64,000 nucleotides of DNA from Venturia oleaginea (GCA_013176395.1 JABMLP010000009.1:434001-498000); one strand, 5' to 3'. Shown: positions 1 through 12,006, counted from the stretch's first letter. Made by a program: numbers and translations. The notes: a model not told the origin generated them from the sequence alone.

Positions 1-252
1 ATTCGCTTCTTCGCTGTGGGTGAAATGGGCGTCGTCATCTGGGCTGACTGGGGCTGATGGCAGGCTGGTGAGAGGGAGATGGGTACTGGCTTGGGTTTAC
101 CAGCACGAAAGGCTTGGATTTGGTCGGCTTGTGTCTTACGGGCATCTTCAAGTCCCCGAAAGGAACCGCCAGTATACTGTACTCATCTACCGAACAGTTA
201 GTATAAATTCTCTTGCAAGTAATTAGGCCGCAATGGAGATGATGATAGCCTC

Positions 253-270
253 CATCATCATCATCATCAC
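253..270. repeat. (CAT)6 microsatellite
   Basis: Six tandem CAT-like triplets (the last is CAC). Short simple repeat in a stretch where I find no convincing gene. Confidence 0.8.
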
Positions 271-588
271 CAGAGAGACCACAGAAGCGTAAGGAACATG
301 GAAAGACTGACCCTGACCAGCTGTGCCGAGCACAGGAGGCAGTAAGAGCTGCGTGAGACCAAAGGCCCCAGGGGAACCAGCCATGAGTAACGTTACTCTG
401 TATTCGAGGTTGGTGAACCAAGGCTGTCCAGCGGAAGAAGTCTAATATAGTATTGTCAGTATGGCTAGTCCCGGATTTGCAAGGTAGATTAGTGTAGAGT
501 ACAACTGCCGACATCGTCCACCGCAAGGCGTCGAGCGATCTGAGTATAGCTAACTCAGTCTCGCCAGAGACAGAAAATTTGAGTATAC

Positions 589-863
589 TCAGAGATGCAA
601 GCTCTGGCCACTTCTGGTCAAATGAGTAGGGTGGATGCGTGCAAAGCGTGACTGGCAATCAAGTGGAGTACTAACCTCGTGTCGCAAAACGCTGGTTTGC
701 CTGCGTGACCACTGGCTGAAACGGCGTTGACTGGGCTGTCGGAGATTGTGATAGCCTGTTCTTTCTTCGCACGGATTTCCATCTCTGTGGTGTTGTTGGC
801 TGGACGCCTCAGGGGTGCTTGGTAGCGGTTTGCTGGGTAATGGCCTTCTTTGGGTTGAGTCAA
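589..863 (-). CDS. possible small two-exon protein, unrecognised
   Basis: On the minus strand a polar reading frame runs from about 863 down to 676. A good donor (gttagt) at 675 and an acceptor (accag) at 614 remove a 62-bp intron, after which the frame ends at 591-589. No ATG opens the long frame; the upstream exon is not resolved. The first in-frame ATG would leave only about 43 residues. The product has no recognisable domain. It could be the 3' end of a larger gene starting near 1,070, or chance. Confidence 0.22.
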
Positions 864-1262
864 TACCCGCGAAAATCGGGGCCTTCTAGCATCAAGCCCA
901 ATTTAGGTTGAGCCAATACCTTTCTTGCCGTGGTGGTGTTTGAGAAATGGTGCTGTGCAGGAGGTCAGTACGGTTCACAATCGCCGCTGAGCCCTTGGCT
1001 ATCACATCATATGACACTAGTTCAGGCACACACAAAGTAAAAGGGACATCACAATTCACTGAGCTTACGCACATTCAATCAGGGAGCGGCAGGGTAACTT
1101 CATTCATGCTGGTACATAAACTATTGCGCTGCAAATTATCAGCTTCGTTCTGCCATATAAAGATCGTTTCAAACTTACAATTATGCCAATCTCCATTCAG
1201 CTACCTTGTGCCACCAAGTATTTCAGCTATACCAAGTCCCATGGTCTCTTAATCTACCTCCG

Positions 1263-1565
1263 TTACTGCTTTAAAAGCGGGGGGACATATATGTCCATCG
1301 CCGGATTTCCACCCCCCTGTTTGACCTGTGCAAGCCTCACCCTGATGCAGAAGACAGCAATGATGGCGGCAGCGGCGATAACGATGTTACTAGAGAATAG
1401 ATGGTAGAGGCCGATCCAGAAGGAAAGGCCAGTGGCGAGTTGCGGGAGGGCTGGAAAGAGGAAAGAGAGGAATTGGAGGATGTAGAGGACATCTCTGGCG
1501 ATGTCGAAGACGGTGAGAGCCATTGTTGAGGAATTTGTGCCTGTTGAGGTTGTGATTGATTGCAT
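1263..1565 (-). CDS. small two-helix membrane protein, unrecognised
   Basis: A 100-residue ORF with a true ATG at 1565-1563. After a short Thr/Ser-rich start it has a long hydrophobic stretch (about residues 20-58, with Leu/Phe-rich segments) and a second helix (about residues 60-78, alanine/isoleucine-rich), then a basic loop and a polar tail. This predicts a small integral membrane protein with two or three helices. I do not recognise a family. Composition is clearly non-random for a membrane protein, but short hydrophobic ORFs arise by chance, so confidence is moderate. No partner gene adjoins it. Confidence 0.45.
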   Translation of the reverse strand: MQSITTSTGTNSSTMALTVFDIARDVLYILQFLSFLFPALPQLATGLSFWIGLYHLFSSNIVIAAAAIIAVFCIRVRLAQVKQGGGNPAMDIYVPPLLKQ

Positions 1566-1599
1566 GAATGTTTGAGAGTATGTCGATTGGTGGATTGGA

Positions 1600-4500
1600 T
1601 GATTGGATGAGAGTCGATTGCGCTGTTTGGAGGACCTTGTTGGCGTTGAGCGTTTGTTGTTACTTGATTATTGCATTTTCGCCCACGATTCTCAAGGCCT
1701 GCCACCTCACAATTGTAACTCCAGAATCCGTGTTGAGATCTAACACACCAAAATTGAGACCATTTAGCATTGTAGCGACTTCAATAGCATAAATCAAGAT
1801 CGGAATCAAAAGTGTCTCTCTTCCGCGTCAACGATCGGCGGAAAGGAAATGTCCGAGTTGGGGCTCGAACTCGCGTTCCTCTCATCATCGATCAGTCACT
1901 TCTTCAACTTACAAGACACATGGCCCGCTGCCCAGAATCACAATCACGCAAATAAAAATAGCAAAAGTGTTCACCACCCGATGGTGGCTACCTCACTCCT
2001 ACTTGGCATACGTTAGTGAGCGTTCTCTTCAATTGATGGGTGGCCCTGGGTCCTGGGGTCCTGGGTCTTGGGTCCTGGGTCCGGAAGCGAGTATAAGAGA
2101 GAGATGAGCACGAACAACCTGAAAGAGGTTGGCTAACTATCTAGACCACGAGAAAGGACTTACATGAAATATGCTTCGGGTTTATCGAGATATATACCAC
2201 AACCAAAGCCCACGATCTCTTTCTCGCGCAATAGGAGGGGAAGATGTGAAGTAGAAATGTTGGAGCAACGTTCTTCGGGTGTCTTGATATCCTTTGGGAA
2301 GGAGTTGCTTTATTGTTGAGATGTTAGGAACGAGCTTACCTTTTGACCTGTAGCAACTAGTTCTGGTCAGCGATATCATGATAGCTGACAGAAGAGGAAT
2401 CGGTGAGGCCTCCGCCTTCTTGAATCTGATGGCCATAAACATCTCCGCCGCACAAAAAGCTTCCTTTCTTTTCAATTGTCGAAAGTTTAGGAAAGCTACG
2501 ATCGATTCCCTTTCCAAAAAGATTTTTTGAAGCATAACTCAGGGTCAGCGAATCTCCTCCTAACAGTGTCCTCGGAAGCCATTCGGATAATGGAACTAGT
2601 CCTGGCTGTATACAAGATCATGTCTCGTGCATACGAGGGTTCGTAATAGTTTTCGGCTCGAGTTCCTATTTGTAAAACCCATAACGTCTTCGATCGAGTC
2701 ACTTCCTCAACAATGCCGGAGGAGGGACAAGTTCGGATAATCCAATCAACCCAATGCATACAAATAAGTCGATATCTATTGAAGATGGTGGTAGAGCAAG
2801 ATACCATACGATGATCTTCTTGCACAGCTATTTTCCAAGACATTTAGCGCTGATACTTGCATAGTTTATTTTGCAAACTCTTATAGCCATTTCCTCAATC
2901 GAGAATTGACGAGAATGTATAATGTTGGACAAGACCGGCAAATTCAATTGTTATGCTCTTCGCATGCGCATTCCGCAATCGAACCAGATTGCACTGTCAC
3001 AAAAGCATCTTCTCTTCCCTGATCGAATCCGTGAAGGATGCGGTCTTTGCGCAAATTGAGGGGAATTTTAACTTGATCCTAATGATTTCCCGGGACGAAA
3101 TTGGATGATACAAAATGTCGCCCTCAGCAACGAGAGTATGTACACGTATGGGATATTACAACAGCCAGGATCAAAGGCTGAGATGCTGCGAATGTACGTC
3201 AGTTTTGTAAACAATCCTGAGAAGGCTGGGCATACCAAAAAATATTATAACGCGAGAAGTTGTCTCCATACGTGGATCGCCTCTGTCTACCCTACAGGGT
3301 TCGACGCCCTTCCCGAATTACGCGAAGGATGAACTGGAGAGTACCGATACATCTTCTATTCAAGCAGTAGGATTGATGCTCAATGTGTAGAGCAAGGATT
3401 ATGCGTAGACCGATTTTGTGAAGTCAAAAAAGGCTTCAGATCGGTCTCAATCCAATCAGTAATCGTTCGAATGGCAATCGGAGTCATCGGCTCTCTAGCC
3501 ACATTTCGAAGGCCGCTCGCAAGTTCGAGTCCAGGCCAGAGCCTCTTTTACGTGGGCAAAATACAGATCATCCCCAATTGAGGTAGACTGATTTCGATAT
3601 CAGCTTGTGGATTTCGCTGTTGTATTCCACAATACAGGACACACCAAGCCCTTGAAAACTTCATGGCCCGTTATACTAGCCTCGCACGAGGGGCATTAAG
3701 TTTGGCAGAGACCGCAGGGCAAAAGTATCTCACGATGCGGGCGACGAAATTGTCACTCTTTGACATCTCCCTCATTTCCATTTCAGAGGATGCGCCAATC
3801 CGAGAAGGACATGGACAAGGACCAAATTCTTGAGTCTGCAAAACGCAGTCCCATCTTCCCATCCTGTCGTGAAAATACACCCTGTATGGCTCCGCTGCTC
3901 TCGCTAGCTTTGCTTGGAAGATGTTGGCTTGAGGTTTGCTGGCTTGTTTAGCAAAAACCAAGTAGTAGCAGTCCTACCCACATAGATGAACTAAGAGGAC
4001 CTCGAAAATGCAAATAGACAAAAGAGAACCACCAGGACCACCGTAACGGTGGGGCGGAGGTCAACAATGAAAGTCTTTCATACTTTCAGAAATATATAGC
4101 CAAAAGCCAACAGAGATCCACTGCAACTTGCGTTTGATAAATATCTTCCCGAGTTCAGTGATGACGGTCGCTGGTATACACAAGGTGAAAGCTGGGCGGG
4201 CTGACTACACATTTCCTCATCTCTGGCAAGCCTTTTTTGGAGATCAGAGTTGCTTTTCGTTGAAAATTCGCAGGCTTTGGCCCAACACCACAGATGTCCT
4301 TGTGCCGCGGTCTTACACTGTGCGACGAAAGATTCTTGCACATGGAATCCCTTTCGACAATCGATCAAGACATCTTGGTGGAGCATAGAGCCGGCCCGAA
4401 GTCTCTTGGACAGCCAGATTTTCTTCACAACTACGCAGTCATGTCCGCATGGCGGCGTCTACATCTCAGCAGTCTCCAGGTCTTCAGGTAGTTGCGCAGG

Positions 4501-7100
4501 ATTCAAGTCGCCTTTCACACCCCTCTTTCGACCGCACAGCATTTTGAAACGGAGAATTCCACCCAGATACACGCACGCAGGCGGCACATTTTGGCAGTCT
4601 GCCATCATGAAAGAGCCTCTCACCGATTCAAATGCGGTAACGTTCACTCTGAAGTTCTGGAAGCTTCATTACGGCCGACGGGCTGAACGCAAGGACACAG
4701 GAGTCTTGCAGGCGTCCTTCAACGTGACTGAGAAATCGCATGACGATTTCGCCTCAGATTCTTGCGCTTGTCTGGACTTACAAACCGCCAGCCTGCAGTC
4801 GGAAACGGGACGTCCAGATACGGCACTGTACATCCAACGAGACACAAACACAATAATCGATGCATCCGGCCATTCGATGACGGCAGGGCTACTCCAAGCG
4901 GGCAGTATACCGATCTGCCATTCCCCCCATAATTTATCAAAGTGTGTCCAGCTCGGTCCTCCACCTCACGAAACATCCAGCATGGTAGATTGCGACGGCA
5001 TAATGAGATGGATGATGAGGAGGACCATATCTGGGCGCATGGCGGGAACACCGTGCTTGGTAGCAAGAGACGGGAGAAGGGCACGGCGACTAGATGCTGA
5101 CCCACTGAACGTATGAGATCGACCAAACGTTTCTCGTAGTGGACGAAAGAGACTGCATGGACATGGCAAGATTCCAATGTCCTCGGCGTCTTCATCATCG
5201 CCGCAGCACAAGCGGACTCCAACAAAGAGAACTTTGTTGAAAGGATGCTTGTAAATGATCAGAAAGACAATCATGACCTCCGCCGGACACGATCCTTTTC
5301 GATGGGCCAGTTTCGCACAACGAACAAAGCGAGCAAGGCTTTACGGGAAGTCAGAGCAAGCAGTCAACGAAAATGAGCGGAGATACAAGCGTTCGTCATC
5401 TCAGCGAAGACGAGTCAGGGAGTTTTGATTGGTGCAGCTGCAATTTAAATTCGAAAAGTCCAGAATTCTTGGCAGAGAAAGACAACAAACAATGGCCAGG
5501 CCCATGTTGACCCCTTCTCAACATCCTCGAGCTTTGGCACGCATGCCTATCATGGCGGCATTGCTCGTTGCGAAGATAAACCAGTTGTACGGTTTCGGGA
5601 TCTTGACGCGTTCGATCGAGGCATGAAAGCCGAAGAAGAAGGCGAATGGTGGATGTATGGTAGCCTTCGATGTGAAAGTCCAGCGTCTGACTTGTTCGCT
5701 GGGGACTGATACGGATGGCATCCATGTAGCAGACGATGCAGGATCGCTCAGTCGATACTGTATTGCACATACATCGATGGCGAGGTCCACTTATTTTGGC
5801 CGGAGATCACTGATGTCCAACATCGACATCAAGATCCATCAGCCCGAGATGCAACCATTCCACACCTATCCTCCTCTTCATCATCATCCAGGTGGTTGTT
5901 TGCGAAAAAGCCTCGATCTGCCAGGGGGTAGGTTTGCGCATGGTCCGGTAGAGATCCAGCAAACGATATCATGGTTCAATTTGGTAGCTCGACGGGATCA
6001 GTATCTCTTGGGCAATGGTGGTAGCCTCTGGGTGATATCCGGGATGGGAAGGCTTGTGGTGAGGTTTGAGGATGTTGAGGTTGGGTTGTGGGGAGCCAAG
6101 GCAAGATCGGATGGAAGGCCCGATTGCAGAACCACCACCCAGGCGTGCCAGGGAAAAGCCTTTCCTCTCCTGTATCAAGTCCACCGCCGAACCCGAAGTC
6201 GACAATGTAGCCCAACGAGATGTCTGGAATTATGTTTCCAACATACAAAGAAAGAGCTTGGAATCTTGGTCCGCATCTGGGCCCGAGCAAATCTCTCGCC
6301 GACAAGCACTTCTCCAAAGAAGTTCCTTCCAGCTTTGACAAGATGCTTGCGCCTCCATCGACGATACACTGGCACCAAATCGTATGATTGGATGTTCCGA
6401 CATGTTGAAGGATTGGTCATTATTGGCATTTGACTCTCAAGCTCTACGCCCCCAGATTGGATCTGAACGTTGAGCCTCGATCCGTCAGAACAGGATATTG
6501 TTCAGCTGTAGAATCATCCCGAAGGCGATGCTGCTGAATCTGGGCAGTCGAAAGGACTTGTCGCTGCGATCCATGTTGCAGGAAACATGGCCAAACTTAG
6601 GCACCATGACCTCCACTTTAGGCCTAAGATGCATAAACTCGGTTTGCGTTCGATACATAACATGCCCGAACTTCTGTCGAATTGTAGACATTTCAGATGC
6701 AACAATATTCCCAAACTCTTTCATGCGCATTGGTCTTGCGGTTGGAATCATCCAGTACATCCAGAGAGCATGGCCACAATTCCTCAAGCGTGCTATTCCC
6801 GGCGTCGACAATGTACCCAGGCTCTTTCTCAAAATGATACTAGGAGTACATAATATTGGTAGACTTCATTTATTTGTCCATCTCTTTCCCGCATCGCTTG
6901 CGCCGCTTCCAACCACAAGCATCAACCTTCCCGGAATTTCCAACTTTGGTCTGCCTCATTTCAATACATCAGAAGCCACCTCCTGCTAGTTCAATTTGCT
7001 GGAAACTTTGCCGTGGATTCATCTCATCCAGGATTGAAACATGGTCTGATATCAGGCTCTCAAATCTATGATCATGGCCAAGTCAGTTTTCCATTGAGAT
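1600..7100. other. gene-poor region with coding traces only
   Basis: No gene can be defended here. Open frames of 60-290 codons occur on both strands (for example 4250-5116 and 5657-6433 plus, 6485-6832 minus) but none has recognisable motifs, clear exon borders or consistent codon use. A plus-strand stretch at about 3350-3570 stays open for over 70 codons after a string of broken frames and may be an old gene. Around 6170-6240 and 6780-6800, read on the minus strand, two frames share a GYIVD-G signature, hinting at a decayed duplicated gene. Confidence 0.5.
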
Positions 7101-7117
7101 TGAGTTAGCTCTATATA

Positions 7118-8635
7118 TCAGCAAGCTGTTCTTTGTTTGTCTTGGAGTGGTCCTAAAAAATATCCACGCCAGAAAGATTCGGCTTTGGACAGATGAATTG
7201 CGACGACATTAACAAGCCTGGCTAGTCGCAAGGCCATGCCCTGGCCGGTGAACCTGCAATGAACATTTTCGCCGACTCTTTGCTTGTTGTATGCCGTCTC
7301 GGCTCTCTCCGAAAAGGGGCGAGTAGTGTCCCCTCTGCTGCGCCTGTCCTTCTTGCCACTTGTTATGATTCGCGGCCAGAAGTTCAGTATCTTCTGATGT
7401 GCCGACGGAGACAAGATGTTTTATCCTCTTATGGTCACCAGGTCGCTCAGCCGCATTCACTTTTTTGCCCAAAATCCGATCAGCCCGGTGGGCTACAAAA
7501 GAGGGTGCCATCGATGCAGTTGGCATCACACCCTGCACATGCCAATCCGCTGTCGTTTTGTCATATTGGACATGGAGGACGTGGAGGTGCTTTTTGCGAG
7601 GATTCACTGCGCTACTTCTGGATGTCCCAAGATGTCATCCTGCTCTTGCCACTACGTGCCTTCTCTTCCGGGTTGGCTGATTGTGCCTAAGTTGTTCCGA
7701 GTGAAGCCTCCTCGTGCTGTTGAGCGCGCCGCTGCTCTCTGAGCTATCGCGGAGAGCGGTGTTGATGGTGCTGATGAGAGCCCATGGTGAGGCTGCCATT
7801 GTATGCCACCTCATGTCCTCGAATCTGTTCATCGCGATGCCGCTTCTGGAATTTCATGACGTGCCTTCCCTTTCTGGACTTCGATGGGCAGTGAGAGCAG
7901 TTCTCAGCCATCGAGGATTCATCGCGACTGACGTGCTGCGTATCTCTGGTGTGATTTCGGAAGGTTACGGTAGAAGTCGAGTGGTTGCCGCTGCCGAGCT
8001 CCGCTGCCATCACTCGTACTGCTGGCTGTAGGAGGATACGCGGATGATGAGGGCTGGACGTATGCTTCGAGTTGCCGTCTCTGCCATTGAGACTCTGTCC
8101 TTGGATTCTGAATCTATTGTGCTGGCTGTGATGATGGAGTTGACTCATGTCCTTCTGAAAGCTGACCCTCTGCCGAAACCATGGCCAAGTGAAGTCTTGT
8201 GCTCGATGCCGGCAGTCATATTCTCCCTAGGAGTGACCCTCCAGGCGACGGACTTCTGTGATATGCCCCCTAAATTCCGTCTTCGCTTGCGTCGAATCCT
8301 TACCTCTCAGTACCCTGAGATATGGTATTGCGCTGTTGATGAGAGGGATGGGATGATATAATCATGCGCGGGCGTGGTCGGGGGAGCGCCATGTTGACCT
8401 GAAACTCTCGAACCGCAATATGCATCTGGAGAGTGATGGAGGTGTTTTGTAGTTTCCCTCCGGCTTCAGTATCCGCCAGATTCTGTGCCGATGACAATTT
8501 TATTGGACTTGCCAGTACGCTGTTGATGTCGGCTTGCAAAATCCTGAGCTGCCGGTCGTGTTTGTGGGAAGGCGATACAGCTATTTCCCCAAGGACACCA
8601 ACTTCTGCTTGGAAGCGGTTGACAAAATTACCCAA
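7118..8635 (-). pseudogene. possible decayed zinc-finger-type gene
   Basis: Several minus-strand frames follow each other (8635-8300, 8148-7744, 7607-7209, 7414-7118), interrupted by stops and frame changes. The 8148-7744 segment is His/Ser/Gln-rich, as in low-complexity parts of fungal regulators. Around 7480-7440 a segment resembling the spacing of a C2H2 finger (R-P-G-D-H-K-R then H) can be read, but the paired cysteines are not clean. I infer a dead regulator gene; it could equally be a multi-exon gene that I cannot assemble, or noise. Confidence 0.2.
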
Positions 8636-8709
8636 GCGATGGAGACAAGTTTCCTCGGCGGTAGTGTGCTATCCATCAGCATGAATCCAGCTTCAGCTCC
8701 GCCAAAATT

Positions 8710-9209
8710 TAGCTAAGATATGTTATTGTTACTATCTGATGTCTCGCTAGATTGCTGCCCGCCCAGTCCACAAGCCATAGGCTCACCTGGAGTCTTCGCT
8801 CCTTAAAGGCCTCAACGTGAACGACTACCACTCGGTGCTGTTTCCTCCAGCTTAGCTGTGCGCATGCTTCCAATGCCTTGGTTCCACCCCTTTCATGCTC
8901 GCCGCACTCCATCTTTGGTCAACGAAGTGTGCATAAAGTATACCAAGACCACCAAAAAAGAGTCGTAGCGCGTGTGAATGGAATCCATGGAGATCCAATC
9001 GCCAAAATGCTCGTTGGATAGTCGGACTTATCTTTCTCGTCGCTTGGCTGCAGCATGCTTGAGTTCAGAAAGTGAGTAGTCGTATCATTGCACCTTGTTG
9101 GCTCAAGTTCGGAAAGTAATTCCATTGCTTTGGCAAGTCATGTGAATGCGAAGGACTCCTGTTGGCATACATAATTTCTCTATGAGAGGTCAACGTACAA
9201 TCGCACAAT

Positions 9210-9241
<32 letters not shown>

Positions 9242-9322
9242 CAAAAGATATATAAAGCAGACTGAAGCTATGTGTGGGCTATCCGCATATTTATACAATT
9301 GAGAGACTCGTATTCGAGCTAG
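8710..9322. other. no gene seen
   Basis: Only short overlapping frames. The stretch holds the TTG microsatellite listed separately and ends at the presumed left end of the Tc1-like element. Confidence 0.5.
9211..9240. repeat. (TTG)10 microsatellite
   Basis: Ten uninterrupted TTG triplets, about 110 bp before the Tc1-like element. Confidence 0.95.
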
Positions 9323-10342
9323 TACAGTACTAGGGCAAAAGTTTCCGTACAATTAAGCGAAAACGCGAAATCTACACCTCTCATTTTTTAACACATTATC
9401 TTTGCACTACCATTATGCCACCTCAACGAAAGCCATTGACTCCTATAAACCCGCAGAGGCTTCCTAATCATCGTCTTACTCCATATCAACGCGGCAAAAT
9501 TGATGCGCAGCGTGAAGCCGGGCTCAGTTTAGGCGCAATTGCGGCGCTACAAAAACTACCGCGTTCCACCATCCAATACAGCCTTGGAAAGGCCCCATTA
9601 CGCCAGAACGGCGAATCCCTACCTTCCAGCGGCCGGCCACGCTCGTATACAGACCGAGATGAACGATCTCTGTTACGCATTATACGTACGCAGCCTAAGT
9701 TAACGTACGAGGAGGTCAAAAGACAGGCTTGCATCGATTTTTCGAAGGATACCATCAGGAGGATATTGAAAGAGTACGGAATCGCAAATTGGAGGTCTGC
9801 AAGGCGCCCTTTCCTCACACAGGTACATGCTGACGCCAGGAAGCTCTGGGCAGAGCAGCACATCTCGTGGAAAGCTGAAGATTGGGCGAAGATTATATGG
9901 TCTGACGAGTGCTCAGTTCAGCGAGGGACCGGCAAGGCAAGAACATGGTGTTTTCGCACACCAGGACAAAAATGGGAGACCTCAATGATTGATACCTATA
10001 AGAAGGGTAAAGGAGTGTCTATCATGATTTGGGCATGCTTCTCTGGCCAAGTAGGGCGCTCTGAATTGTACATTCTTAAGCGTGACCTAGAGAGCAAGCG
10101 TCAAGGCTACTCTATGAACTCGTATATCAAGTTACTCGACGAAATGCTACCTACAGTATACGAACCGGGCCTTAAATTTATGCAGGATAACGCGCCTATC
10201 CACAAAGCCAAAAAGACTATAGTCTGGTTTAAGGAAAACCTCATTCCACTACAAGATGCGCCGCCCTACAGTCCTGATATGAACCCGATTTAAAACCTCT
10301 GGCGGAGGCTCAAGGAATTGGTCTACGAAGTGGAACCTATGA
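9323..10342 (+). mobile_element. 3'-truncated Tc1/mariner-like transposon
   Basis: The element appears to begin with a TA dinucleotide and a terminal sequence starting CAGTACTAGGGCAAAAG, an end type common in Tc1-like elements, about 90 bp before the transposase ATG. The right end is missing: within the last codons of the transposase the sequence changes without warning into porin coding sequence at about 10343. No right inverted repeat is seen. The left end is inferred, because no partner repeat is available to define it. Confidence 0.8.
9415..10342 (+). pseudogene. Tc1/mariner-like transposase, nonsense at catalytic Glu
   Basis: The frame opens with ATG at 9415. It carries N-terminal helix-turn-helix segments (about residues 20-110) and the DDE catalytic core. 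The first Asp is D164 in the IWSDECSV motif and the second is D258 in FMQDNAPIH. Then comes the YSPDMNPI block, after which a TAA at 10291-10293 stands exactly where the DD34E glutamate should be (34 residues after D258). Reading on, the frame continues with N-L-W-R-R-L-K, the normal family sequence, so the stop is a point change rather than the natural end. After about 16 more codons the element is cut off by porin sequence. Known for the family: cut-and-paste transposition at TA sites. This copy should be inactive. Confidence 0.93.
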
Positions 10343-10848
10343 TTGGACGCGACCGTTGACGGTGTTGTCGCTCACGAGGGATTCGTCGTTGGTGGTGAGG
10401 CTGGATACGATGTCCAAAAGGCTGCTTTGACCCGCTACTCCGCTGCCCTCGGATACTCGACTGTTCAGTTCTCTGGCGCCATCACTGCCACTAACAACCT
10501 GAGCATATTCGCTGCGTCCTACTACCACAAGGTCAACTCATCGGTCGAGGCTGGTGTTAAGGCCGCATACGATACCAAGTCATCATCCACCGTCGGTCTC
10601 GAGATTGCCAGCAAGTACAAGATCGACCCAGCTACGTTCGCTAAGGTAAATTAAAAATAGAGGAGCGCAGTTCGAGCTGTACTAATAAATTGGAACAGGC
10701 TAAGATCAGCGACCGCGGCATTCTCTCCCTTGCATACAACACCAAGATCAACCAGGGCTTCACCTTCGGTATCGGTGCTTCGCTCGATACCCAGAAGCTC
10801 AACGAGGCCAGCCACAAGATTGGCACTTCCTTCACTTTCGAGGGTTAG
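10343..10848 (+). pseudogene. POR1: mitochondrial porin (VDAC), 3' half only
   Basis: Two exons (10343-10645 and 10699-10848) joined by a 53-bp phase-0 intron give about 150 residues matching the C-terminal half of fungal VDAC. Recognisable blocks include VAHEGFVVGGEAGYDVQ, ATNNLS with YYHKVNS, and the C-terminal HKIGTSFTFEG, which form the last beta strands and end the protein at the usual place. Porin forms the voltage-gated metabolite channel of the mitochondrial outer membrane. Here the 5' half is absent: the frame is joined directly to the transposase and has no ATG. It is therefore a truncated copy, and an intact gene is expected elsewhere in the genome. The retained part has no stop or frameshift, so the loss is recent or the junction is an assembly join. 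Confidence 0.92.
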
Positions 10849-11700
10849 ATATTATTCAAAGGTTTTGAGAGATACGGTGCATTGGGTGTGAAAATGGGGA
10901 GGAGGGCAGGGGTCGAAAAGGGTAGACTGGTTGTAGAATAGTTGGAAGTGAGATGCACACATTTTGAAAGCGATTCTCTTTTCTCTCGAATTGAACTGGG
11001 TGTACGAATTTCTTATTGTGATGTATTTCATGCCATGAGGATGAAGTTTGATCATATTCGAAATGACATGCTGACTTTGCTAGGATTCTGTGCTTGTCGA
11101 CAATGGAGAGTCAACACCTTTTCTGTTGTCCTTATTGATGGAACGCTCACACAAGCGAATGCCGTCGATCGCGGGGCAGATAATGGCCGATTCACCGGTG
11201 GGACATTGCGAATGCCGCGCTGAAAATTTCAAAGGAGATATGACCATGCGCACCTCTCTAGAGTGCTCGCGCGGAGAGTATAATGTATTTGGGGGGGTAG
11301 AATTATCAGTAAGTATCTTTATGGGAATTAATGGATGCAAATAGTGGTGAAGTACCGCATCATTTCATTCAGCGTGAGAATCAGACCCCTAGAACGGATC
11401 TATTAAATCGAGAACTCCAGCGCGTCGAGATTCGTGAAGTTTGTGTCGTTAAAGTTTTGGGTGCAAGCGTAGACTTTTTGTGCCGAATACGGGAATTACT
11501 GCTATGGCACGCCCCTCTCTGACGAGTATGAACAAGAGGAACGATGTACAGTAGGGCAGAAGAATGAAAACGTTTTTAATCGTCGCCCGAGCGCGAGAGT
11601 AGCCATTTACAGCAAAAATATATACAATGACGTTGAAAGAATTACCGTCAACTTCTTCAAATCGTTGTATCATCCACCCTATATACCCTCTGTACCAGAT
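10849..11700. other. no gene seen
   Basis: Downstream flank of the porin fragment. Short frames on both strands overlap each other and show no motifs. Confidence 0.5.
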
Positions 11701-12006
11701 TCATACTGCCCTACAAATGTATGTAACGGAGACTCCTAGATTATTTTTACGAGGGGCGGTAAGGGTGGGGTGATATGTCCTGCGAAAATAATCGAACCTG
11801 TCTGGAGTGGTTTCCGGTAATTCGAGAACTACGCAGGTTCCCTCTATCCAACGTCCGTTTCCCCTTCTGCAGTTCCTTTTCAAGAAGTCGTTGAATGATG
11901 GCTGATAAGCCGCATCAAATCCTTCTCTGCAGTATCCGGTACATTTCCCGTCGTCTGCATTGGTGTGTAGAGCGAATAGAGCGAGAGCGATGATTTTAAG
12001 CTTCAC
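11701..12006 (-). CDS. small secreted protein candidate lacking an ATG
   Basis: A 101-residue minus-strand frame begins with a classical signal peptide (basic K-L-K, then IIALALFALH, cleavage likely after Asn-Ala near residue 17). A compact mature part follows with five cysteines (C-x3-C near the start, then three single Cys) and no transmembrane segment. The codon in the initiator position is GTG at 12006-12004, and no in-frame ATG lies between the upstream stop and the signal peptide. Either the A of the ATG comes from an upstream exon (an acag acceptor directly precedes the TG), the start has mutated, or there is a sequencing error. The upstream 200 bp is pyrimidine-rich on the minus strand and free of ATG, like a 5' leader. 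Possible secreted effector-type protein; no family recognised. Confidence 0.55.
   Translation of the reverse strand: MKLKIIALALFALHTNADDGKCTGYCREGFDAAYQPSFNDFLKRNCRRGNGRWIEGTCVVLELPETTPDRFDYFRRTYHPTLTAPRKNNLGVSVTYICRAV

Noticed and set aside
35..658. 207-codon minus-strand ORF
   Set aside because: Opens without a convincing start, runs through a CAT repeat giving poly-Asp, and conflicts with the better two-exon reading at 589-863.
1845..1920. tRNA-like T-arm word (ggctcgaac) on the minus strand
   Set aside because: The T stem does not pair and no matching acceptor or anticodon arm is found within 60-130 nt.
4250..5116. 288-codon plus-strand ORF
   Set aside because: No motifs, competing frames of similar length on both strands, and erratic composition; likely chance or decayed DNA.
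5657..6433. 258-codon plus-strand ORF
   Set aside because: Low protein character; the opposite strand looks at least as protein-like.
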